From the NCBI RefSeq assembly GCF_018143015.1, contig NC_054741.1, forward strand, positions 18,905,736 to 18,969,735: a DNA stretch of 64,000 nucleotides, written 5' to 3'. Each line of letters begins with the position of its first letter. Within the stretch, counting starts at the first letter, position 1. The DNA comes from Lytechinus variegatus. Its lineage: Eukaryota; Echinodermata; Echinoidea; Temnopleuroida; Toxopneustidae. The notes beneath the pieces were generated by a model. It was not told where the DNA came from, did no database searches, and saw nothing but the letters and a program-made list of their open reading frames with translations. Shown piece by piece: positions 10,341 through 22,300 of the stretch. Both the position numbers and the translations under genes were made by a program.

Positions 10341-13300
10341 ATGGGTGATAGTGAGCTTGAAGCAATAAGAGCACGAAGAATGGCTGAATTACAACAACAA
10401 ATGGGTGTAAGTAGTAATATTATTTCTTTTCGTGTCGCTAGGTGTGGGTGATTATTTGGCTTTGGTCCCAAATGCGTAAAACGGTGTGTGGTGTAAATAC
10501 CGTATTGTAAAATTAACGCCGTATATTAACGGTTAGAAAATGGGTAATCACTTAAATAATGAGCAAGGTTATTTTGGGGCCAATTGCATGTAAGGGTCTT
10601 TCCAAGGACTGTCTTTCGTGTCTCCCATCTTTAATGATACGCTGTATGCGGTAATGCTGTAGGCCTAACTGATTTTTATTCCAATTCCCGATCCGATTTT
10701 CCCCTTTTTTCTACATTTTTCCGAACTCCGATTTTTGACCATTGGGGGAAAAATCGGATCGGAAAAACCAAAACATAACAAGACAAAAAAAAACATGTGG
10801 CGACATGTTTGCCGTCAAAATGCGCTGGTGATTTGTTTTGATCTCAGACAAAAGCAGTGGAAGGAAAAGAAGATAAAGGGGAAGAAAATTATGATTTGTT
10901 TTTATCTCCGATATTAGCGGAAAGGCAGGTGGAGAAGAACATTATGATTTGTTTTGATCTCCGACATAATCGGGGAAGAACAAAATGATGATAATGATAA
11001 TTGGTGATAATTTGTTTTGATCTCCGACAAAAATGGAGGAAGAAAAACAACGAAAAGACGATATGTTTTGATCTTAAGCGGAGGCAAATAAGATTTAGTT
11101 GAACACGCTGACATGCGCGGTAATATTTACGACTATCTGACTATACGTCCTCTAAGAGTTTACGATTACTCCGGCCTCCGCTATCACTACGATGTTGTAG
11201 AGAAGGTGAGTATCATGGTAAACAACTCTGGATAATAATGCGTCTTTTTCGGGAGGTCATGCGACCTTTAAGAGTTTACGATTACCTCCGCCATCACTAC
11301 GATGTTGTAGAGAAGGTGAATATCATGGTAAACAACTCTGGATAATAATGCGTCTTTTTCGGGAGGTCATGCGACCTTTAAGAGTTTACGATTACCTCCG
11401 CCATCACTACGATGTTGTAGAGAAGGTGAATATCACGGTAAACAACTTTTGATAATAATGCGTCTTTTTCGGGAGGTCATGCGACCTTTTTGAGATTACG
11501 ATTACCTCCGCCATCACTACGATATTGTAGAAAAGGTGAATATCATCGTAAACAACTTTGGATAATAGTGCGTCTTTTTCGGTAAGTAATGCAGCCTCTA
11601 AAAGTTCACGACGGACTCCGCCATCACCACGATGTTGTAGAGAAGAGGCCTATCGTTGATCAGCGGTAGTGTCGCGCGCTGGAACGTCATTATCTTATTT
11701 TCCTTCCTCCGATTATGTTGGAGATCAAAACAACTCATCATCTTCTTCCTCCGCTTTTGTCGGAGATCAAAACAAATTCTGCCATCAGTGTAGCGTGCCG
11801 CATTTGTCCACGCGCCGGCCCCATACAAATTTTAATGTATTTTTTTTGTTTTTGAATATCTTCCGATCCGATATCTGAACCGATTCCGATTTTAGGAGCA
11901 AAACTTCCGAACCGAACTCCGATCCCGTAATTGCTCTAACTTACAACATTAGTATGCGGGATATTTCTGAAATGTATGATAAACAAATAAAATTTGTATG
12001 CAAAGATTTTACTTTATTCTTATTTCTTTAACATATAGGGTGATTCCATACGTGTCGTACGGGACATTTAGAGAACATTTGACAGTTTTTTACAAGAAAA
12101 AACAAAAAATATTCCAGTAACTATAGGTGGTCATCAACTACTACCAGAGTGTAAGAAAAACCAAGACTTAACATGACTTGAATTCACATCCTGTATATTA
12201 TAGATTAAAAATAGTAATGTGTCGTACGGACGCAGAAAAAGTGGCTTTTTTAGAAACCTCAAGTTTGTACTCAAAAGTCTGTGAGTTGGGCAGATAAAGT
12301 TCATAGAAACTGAACTCAAATTGACACTCAATTACCCAAGAACAAACACATTTACAAAAGAAAGCAAAATAAACATTCATGAATAAATAAAGCAAATTAT
12401 AATTTTCGAGAACATTGTGGCGTACGGGACATTCAAAATGTGTCGTACGGGACATCTCTAAATTGAAGCCAAACTTTCTTACTTTATGTCACTTTGACTT
12501 CTTCAATCACATTATTTGGCTGATGATAATGATAATCCCATCAAACTAAGACATTCATTAGGTTAGAAACCGCTATTAGGTGAATATTTCTGTCAATATA
12601 TCATAAACAAAATAATGTGTCGTACGGGACAATTGTGTGTCGTACAGGACACTTGTGTGTCGTACGGGACACTTGTGTGTTGTACAGGCACTGCGTGTTG
12701 TACTGGGCAGCCTGAATAAATAAACATGAACTTTTTATCAATCAGAAGGAGCATTGCCCCTAAATTCTTGCTTATTTATGAATAATCTTTTAATAAGCAG
12801 TCATTCAGGACAAACCTCAATATATACAATTGGGAGCAATATGTTATAATTTTTTTGATGGGAAATGTACAAGTGTTCACAGCATTTTTACGAGCTGAAA
12901 AACTTCAGGTTTTGTGTGAAGTTATATTTTAGGGAACTAATTGATGATTTCCAAACACTATTTAAACAATAAATGAATGAAACTTTGTGTAAATTATGGG
13001 GCTAAAATGATCATGATGTTACGATTTTTTATATAAAATGTATATCTACATGATATATGTCACAACTGTCACTTTTTTTCCCTTTTTTGGTCACAATTTT
13101 TTTTTCTAAAGAAATGCGGTTCTACTTTTTCAAACCCATCTGCATTTCATGAAACCATATGGTTTGTCTTCTTTTTAAGATTTTTTTTACAACTTCAAAA
13201 AAGTAAGGAGTTTCAATATTGTATATAAAAAAGAGTAATCATCAAGGGAAGTCCAAATAGATGATCATGATGATTGATATGATTTTTTTTTACATCTTAT

Positions 13301-16300
13301 AATAATTCCACATTAGCATGCAAGAGGAAGTCATCTTCCAGGCTAGGTTGAAATAATTATAAAGGTTTTCTTTTCATGCTCAATGAAAAGAAATTAACCT
13401 GCTCTGATCAGTGAAAATCACCAGTTTAGCTGAAGGGATTCACAAAAGAATAAGCCTACATGAAATCAATTAAAATGTTTAGAATCACCTATTTCATGTT
13501 CTATGGAGATAAAGTACTTTTTTAGTTCACTTTATGTTAAATCAATTAAATGAATTTAAATATGCCTACTATTTATGGTTTCTGAATCCAAATCCTGCAA
13601 TTAGATGCATTATTATATTGTGTGTCGTACGGGACATTTTTTAATAGGACAATAATTGAAAAATGAAGGGCAGTAATTAGATCCTTATGGGATAAATCGA
13701 TCACCCATGGGTCAAACAAAGAGAAACTCATTTTATGAAATTGCATCATCAAAAATAAAATTGTAGGAAAAACTTTTGCATTGTCATGTGTCGTACGGGA
13801 CATTGCCAAAAATAGGTTCGGAAAAATCAGGGCTGCCCCTATTATGGATCATGAAAATGTTGTAGATATTATTTGGAACCATCAATGATATATTATTCTA
13901 TTGACCTGCAATATTTTCAATCTTCTCTTGCTTTGCAAATAATTGTTTCAGGTGGAATTTGTACTTGACTATTCAATGAGCAAAATTATTGAAAATTTAA
14001 AATTCCATTTTTCTCCCCCCAAAAAACTATATCTGTCTTCACTTTTGGTCAAAACTCATAATTTTCATAAAATTTAGGTATCATAGTAAAATATTACACT
14101 ACTTATGACTTATTGAAAGCATGTTGAAATTTATGATATTTTTGAAGTTCTAGTGTGGAATCGCCCTATAAATAAATATTATGATTGCAGGGGATTTTTA
14201 AAATGCATTTCACATGGTGCATCATAATAAATGGGCGACATGAAAGACAGTTCTTGCAACTTTAGACCCTTTTGTCAGTAGAGGCGTACGGCCAATATGG
14301 GAGACTGTCTCCCATGAGACAGATTCGAGTCCAATATCAGAGACTTATGTAAAGAATTTAGGGTATCCAATTTCAGAGACAGTCGCCAGTTTGGGAGACC
14401 AATTTCCTTTGTTTACATTTGCTTCAAAAGGATTACCTTGGTGGCAAATAAAAATGTGATAAGCATGCAGATTCCTCCTTTTTACTGTCTACTTTTGTTT
14501 TGATAAGGATTTTTGTTGTCATCCACACACAAAATAAATAGGCTTCTGACCTCAGTGAGACAAAATTTTGGGTGGAAAAAAATTAAATTTTTGTTGGTGT
14601 TGTTTCTTTTGTTCTTTTGCCATAGACTGAAGCTTTCAATGTAATATATCTAGCCCTAAAATAAAACATATATGATGGGAGAGTGGAAATACATACCAAA
14701 ATATGACCTTATTCCGTCTAATTTTCAATGCGTGTAATTTTCCAGATTCCATTGACATAGCAGTGGAAATGGTGGGAGATTGCCAAGATCTTTCCCGAAA
14801 GATGGGGATGATATGTAGATGATATTGCCTATATGATATCCTATAACTTTTGACTAGAATGGCAGAGAGGTCTGAAAATTTTATTTGGAGAGCAGAGGTG
14901 GTCTGAGGTTCCAGGACTTCACAAGAGGTACATGTAGGATGGAAGCATATATGAGTGTCCTCTTCTTGAAATGGACTCTAGATACTATAGTTAGGTAAGC
15001 TGAACTATGATAAGGAGGCTATCCAGTTCTACTTGCTGCAATAAGGGAATAATGCCTGTGAAGAAGAATATTACCTCATTAGCTGCACTTTGATGGATTC
15101 CTAAAATCTCTGTGAAGAGCTGGTTTTGAGTGGGGTTGCTGTGAGCTGTCTGTTTGGATATTAAGTGGAGTATAAGGTGATATATGTACAGTATATACAT
15201 ATACCCGGAAGTTGGCGGAAGATACAGAACACAGACCACAGCTTTGCACAGAGGTGAGGAGACAGGCTGGATGTGTATGCCCCAACACAATGGCATGGCA
15301 GAACATGGCAGAAGTAAAGGTTCTTGAGTCATCTTCTTGCGATGATGTTCATGATAGGGTCAGACTGCACTGATGATTTGGTGATTGCAAGATGGGGACT
15401 CTATTGATGAGTTGACCCTCAGCCAGCATCCATGATGATTGTTGATTTTGTCAGTAGGGCCATACTTCTCATTGAGGGCAATAGCTGCACTTTAAAAGGA
15501 GTTAATGGAGTATTGCCACCTCTTGGTGTACTCATTGGTGACCGAAAGCATCTCTTGTAGCTCATCAGCAGAGGAAGCTAGTATAGCTTTATCATCCGCA
15601 AGAATGATTATACCTGTATACCTCCCTTGAAAATTGCATCCTTGTTCTCTCTGTTTGAGAGTCTTTATCAGGTTGTCAATAAAGAGTGTTTATAGGGATG
15701 GTGAGAGTACGGCACCCTGCCTCACGCATCTGTAAATGTTAATCATCAGTAGAGGAGGCTAGATGGGCCATATCATCTGCGGGCCAGAACAAGTTTAATT
15801 GTATACCTTTTTTGGAAGTTGCATCCTAGCTCTTTCAGTTTGAGAGTCTTTATCAAGTTTTTGATGATGAGCATCTAAAGAGATGACGAAAGCATGGTAC
15901 ACCTTTCTTCAAGGTAATTGGATTTGAAGCTCTTCATACTCAAAGAACCTTGCTGTTATCATCTTCATGGGCCTGTTTCGTAAAGGAATTACAACTGTTG
16001 TAACTTTGCCATTATGGCAACTACCATGGAAATCTTGATCCTGATTGGCTGCTGACTGAGCCATGTTACCATGGTAATTGCCATAATGGCAAAGTTGCAA
16101 CAGTTGTAAGTCCTTTATGAAATGGGCCCATATGATTCAACAAGGAAAACCACAATTGAGGGGATGAACCTTGGTGTCATGTATCTTCTAGAAGAGACCA
16201 CCATACCATTTGAAAAGATTAATAACCATAACAACAAGCATTAAAAAAAAACTCAAGAGAATATCCATTTTATTTTGTGATTAAAATTTTTTAATGTCAT

Positions 16301-19300
16301 TTTAGACAGCTGATTTATACATTTTTTTATTCTATTTTTTTCTCCTCATACACAGATGACTAGCCATCTTGCACATAGAGTGAGCGACCTGTATTCCATA
16401 GGCTCAGTGTATTATTCCCCTTTAATCCAGGGTTCTGATTTTACCAGATAGGACGAAGGTGTTGATTATTGTAGCTTCTGATTTTTTTTCAAAGTTTCAA
16501 TCATTCAACTGACAGAGACCGAAGCTTTCAGTCAACTTTAGTTTTTATCCAGCTCTAGAGGAATGTATCAGGGAACATTTGCCTCTTGAAGAGTGTTATT
16601 TAAGATCTATATTCTTGAACTGGAGCCTTTCTTATGAGTGCTTCATGGCTGGAGATTGATAAATCATGCCAAGCCTGTGAACGTACTAATAAACTTGAAA
16701 ATGTTAACAGCCTAAGGTTTTATGAATAAGAATAACACTTTATACCTACTTTACTCCCTGTCCATTTTGATATCCTTTGAATTGACATCTTTTATGACTA
16801 AGGCCCGGGGTTTATAAAATGCCTTTTAAAAGAAAGCCTGGTGAAATTATGGCAGAAACTAAACTAAGAAAGATGCATTTCACTGCATGAATGATTGATA
16901 GTTTTTTGTCTCACCTGCGAAGCAAAGTGAGACTATAGGCGCCGCTTTTCCGACGGCGGCGGCGGCGGCGTCAACATCAAATCTTAACCTGAGGTTAAGT
17001 TTTTGAAATGACGTCATAACTTAGAAAATATATGGACCTAGTTAATAAAACTTGGCCATAAGGTTAATCAAGTATTACTGAACATCCTATTAGAATTTCA
17101 TGTCACATGACCAAGGTCAAAGGTAATTTAGGGTCAATGAACTTAGACCATGTTGGAGGAATCAACGTCGAAATCTTAACCTGAGGTTAAGTTTTTGTAA
17201 TGTCATCAGACATAACTTAGAAAATATATGGACCTAGTTCATGAAACTTGGACATAAGGTTAATCAAGTATCACTGAACATCCTGCATGAGTTTCACGTC
17301 ACATGACCAAGGTCAAAGGTCATTTAGGGTCAATGAACTTTGGCCGAATTGGGGATATCTGTTGAATTCCCATCATAACTTTGAAAGTTTATGGATCTGA
17401 TTCATGAAACTTGGACATAATAGTAATCAAGCATCACTGAAAGTTTTGTGCAAGTTTCAGGTCTCATGATTAAGGTCAAAGGTCATTTAGGGTCAATGAA
17501 CTTTGGCCGAATTGGGATATCTGTTGAATTCCCATCATAACTTTGAAAGTTTATGGATCTGATTCATGAAACTTGGACATAATAGTAATCAAGCATCACT
17601 GAAAGTTTTGTGCAAGTTTCAGGTCTCATGATTAAGGTCAAAGGTCATTTAGGGTCAATGAACTTTGGCCGAATCGGAGGTATCTGTTGAATTACCATCA
17701 TAACTTTGAAAGTTTATTGGTCTAGTTCATTAAACTTGGACATTAGAGTAATCAAGTATCACTGAACATCCTGTGCGCGTTTCAGGTCACATGACCAACG
17801 TCAAAGGTCAATGAACTTTGGCCGAATTTGGTGTATCTGTTGAATTACCATCATAACTTTGAAAGTTTATGGATCTGATTCATGAAACTTGTACATAAGA
17901 GTAATCAAGTATCACTGAACATCCTGTTCGAGTTTCAGGTCACATGATCAAGGTCAAAGGTCATGTAAGGTCAATGAACTTTGGCCATGTTGGGTTTTTT
18001 GTTGAATAACCATCATATCTCTGTAAGTTTATTGGTCTAGTTCATAAAAAAGGAAATAAGAGTAACCATGTATCACTGAACATCTTGTGCGAGTTAGAGT
18101 AGTATTCAAAGTGAGCACTGCTGCTATATTGAATCGCGTGATGCAGGTGAGACGGCCAGAGGCATTCCACTTGTTTGTTTTTTTAATCCATGCTTTGAGT
18201 CTTTTTCTTTTTTTTTCTTCCAGGGGCAAGATGTAGATCAGGAAAAGCAAAGGGCAGAAGCCTTGCAGAGGTAAGATTAAGATTTCACCAATAAATCTAT
18301 ACATTTTTACACTTGTGTATATACTCATTCATAATCATCAGGAAGTGTTAGTAAGGGTTCAGTGTCTCCAAACTGGTTTTTAACTAAGCCTGAGTGAATA
18401 ATTAACAAATCAATTCAAAGTTGACAAAGATATTATTGCACTGCCATTTTCCCCCTCATACTTGATTGCTCTGGTATCAATCTCTTTATTAATCTTTTCA
18501 TACAAATATATTGACAAATTTGAAGAAGATATATAGGAATCAGTAGGGAGATTTATTGCAAATCTAGTGGATCAAACTACTCCCCCAGATTCCACCAAAT
18601 TATCATTAGACTAGTGTAACCATGGACCTATCACAAATGGACATTCAACGAATCCCCTCCTTTGGGCCAAAGACCGTCACCACTAATCCTTTTATAAACA
18701 GAGCGCTGGCAGCTGACGCCCATCAAGCCAGTCGTAAAATACGCTATCACTGATGGACAGCGGAAATCAATTGTGCGCTGCTCTACCCATTGCGATGTTG
18801 TTCGTTCATTTTATCAAAAGCAACGCACAGCAACGAATGTTAGCGCTATGAAAATGATTGCAGAAACAAGAAAACAGGCATGCATAAATGTATTTTTTAC
18901 GTACATCGCAAATAACCGCCCATGAAATGCATTGACATCACCTTGCAGATCAGTATATTTACAGCAAAGATGCAGTTGAAATTTGACGAGAAATGTGCGG
19001 AAAACCGTTAAAAATGCATTTATTTCGGACAATATTGATGTCGATAGTAGCGCTTACCTTCGGTTACAAGTTGATTTTCATTTGAGCGTAAAATTCCACA
19101 GGGTTGATGAAATTTAACGGGATTTTTTTTGATGGTCAGACGACAATCGCACATTATAGACAGCCTAAAATCATGTACTGAAAAACCGATATGAATTGCG
19201 CATTGCATTCTAGGTAATGTAGGGGCTAAAACATGACTGTCTTTGGTTGAAAGATGGCCAGTGATCGATCGGTGACGATCATTGGCCGAAAGGAGCTTGT

Positions 19301-22300
19301 GTAAACAATCGCCCTGGGCGGTCGTCGTAAAAACAGCGTAAAGAGAAAGTTAAGGTTAGGTAGCGATTTTGACAGCTGGAAACAGGTGGTGGTCATAAAA
19401 TGCTCTCGTTGAATGTCCATTTGTGATAGGTCCATGGTGTAGCAATAATAATGTAGATAAATGGTATTTACTATGATAAAATCAAATTAGCAGCCAAAGG
19501 CTGAAGTACATGAAATTATACAGATTAAAATTTCAGTATACGAACATAAAAACAGTAAAAAAAAAACAATGTACATGTATATCAATGTATAATATAGGGT
19601 CAAGGTCAAGTGTCATTTGGGGTCAATGAACGTAGTATTGTATCATTATATGAATGGTGTTTTTGTGAAAATTTATTTTATAGTAGTATTCAAAGTCAGC
19701 ACTGTTGCTATATTGAATCACGTAATTCAGGTGAGACTGCCAGAGGTGCTCCACGTGTTTAATTAAAGAGGTCAATTTTTTTATCACTTGCTTCGCTTAC
19801 TCGCCTCTTTTTAGGACTTTAGCTACATCCATCATATCTGGCCCCCTCAAAAGTTTTGGCTGATTACCTTTAATGATTGGTCTTGAAATGAAGATGGACA
19901 TGACACATTTTTTAAATGTGTTTGGAATTGCATTGTCATGGAAATGACATATTAAGGCAATAAATCTGAAAATCTTAAAGTTCGATCTACTCCCTCTGCT
20001 TTCGCTCATATTCATGAGACTACAAATTGGCCTTGGAGTAAAGATGTGCATTACAGATTTTTTTTTTTTTTTTGATACTGTGTTGCCATTTTTTTGACTT
20101 ACACATTTATGGCAAGACCCAACAGGGAAAATTCTTTTTTCATTCATCTATGTTCCTCGCATAAGGCATTTGTTGGTAGGTCAGAGTTTAATTACCTTTC
20201 TTGATATTTCTATATTTATTTAGTATTTGTCATGGTTAAAAAAAAATGTATTTGTATCTTGATGAATGATTTGCAGAGTTTAATTTTAAGACATGAAATA
20301 TGAAGCAAAAAATAATATGCAAACCTAAAGAAACATCAATACATGTAGGCCTACCTGTATTGAATATTTTCTTTTGACTTGAGCTGCTTTCTGTTCTATT
20401 TATGATCATCTATCCAGGGAACAAGAAATGAAGAACACGATGCTGGCTCAACTCCTGGATCAATCCGCAAGGGCGAGATGTAAGATTCTATTTTGTAAGA
20501 TGTAGTCTCAGTGCAACAATGAAACATTAATTCTATTTCAAATATATATGTTCCTGGATGCATATGTGTTCTGACCTGTACATGATGTTATTGAAGGACG
20601 TTTTTCTGGGGTGGACTTGACCTTTAATTTGGTTGGATTTTCTTAACAACTATTCATTTCATCAATAATATTACCATTAGAACAGCACAATTAGGTCCTC
20701 ATTGAGGGACGTGGTTACTACTTTCTTTCCTCTTTCTGAAGCAGCACAGTGTGCCTACCATTCAGTTATAAAGGTTGGAAGGTTTCCAAAGGTCGTTGAC
20801 TTTGGTGCACTACTCTACCAAATGGGCTATCCCATTTCTTATCCTGTTTATTTCTGAATTCTCTAATTCCCATGGGCTTTGTACATGAACCACTCGGTTC
20901 CAGTAGGCAATGGCATAACAGATGTTGTGAATGGTGTATTTTAAAGAAGTGCCAAAATTGCTTGATTTTGTTTGAATGGTTGCTTAAAGCACCTGCTTTT
21001 TAAGAAAATGATGCCAATGTCATTGAATTTGATGTAGTAAATTTGATTATATGCTTATTTCAATCTACAACACTTGTGTTAATTTTTGCAAACTTGAGTG
21101 AGAAACGGGAAAAGAAATGTTATGTATTTCTTATATGTCAAATTTTCTTTTACGTGTATTTAAGAGATCAGTAGAATTACCTGTATTGCAATTAACCTGC
21201 GTCCATTGTTCTTTTTACAGTGAATAGTATTGCTCTTGTGAAGCCAGAGAAAGCTAAGATGGTAGAGAATATGTTGATTAATATGGCACGTTCTGGACAA
21301 GTTGGTGGAAAGGTAAGTAATTTTCAGTCTGATTGATGTATTTAACAAATTTTGAATGAACACACTATGGTTTATGTGGCAAAATCCCTAAAAGAAGTTG
21401 TGAGTAGGTGGAAATTTTGACCTTGTGAAAAATAAAAATCACAATTTTGTGATAGATTTTGACATAATATTCATGAAATTATATTATATTTCACTCATTG
21501 TTTTTCCTTATCTTTCTTTCTCTGTTGACTTTTTTTCTAGGTTGTGGAACATTTTGGGGGCTAATGCTCCCCCCCCTCAATCAACCATCTCCTTGGCGGT
21601 CATCCAAACCATTGTATCGCACATTCAGAGAAAATTGACTTCAAAGTGTACTATTATTTCCACACTTTATTGCCCAGCCTTACATGCTACAAAAATACAT
21701 GGTTGGAAGGACCAAGACAGTTGCTTGACATTGGTATCTTTATTTTAACATAAAACCAAAGATCAGAGAAAATATTGCAAGAGAGCTACATGCTTATAAT
21801 TTCGTTTAGATTTTCCCTGTACAAAAACGCCATAGGGGATACAACAACCCTGACTGCGATTTCAATAGGCAAGATCAGTAAAAACAATGTGTCGCCATTT
21901 CATGTGTAAAGTTGATGCAGTGCAGTGCGATGGTTTGGCTGTCTGCGCATTTGCATATTAAGTGCGTGTAGTTGTTTGCTTTGCTACAGTACACAGTTCC
22001 TATGGGATTAGGGTACTTTATCAACAATTTGCATGCCATCGCTGTGAAAATCCCCACATGTCTCAGAAAATGAAATAAATTGCTGCCTAAAAATTTTATT
22101 ATGTATAGAATAAGACTTGTACATTCATTTTCTGCAAAAAGATCAAAGTCAATTTTTTTTAATGCCGAAATTGACTGATACTGATTCAGACGAACGCCGA
22201 CGATCTGATTGCCACTGGTAATTATTTGATATTAACGTATGACCCAACATCTGATCGTCTGACACTCTATCATGTCGTTAGTGTATACAGCTTCTTAGTT

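Noticed and set aside
12617-12710. CRISPR-like spaced repeats of GTGTCGTACGGGACA
   Set aside because: The spacing is only 16-20 bp, the copies diverge, they also occur scattered elsewhere in a TIR element, and the DNA is eukaryotic.
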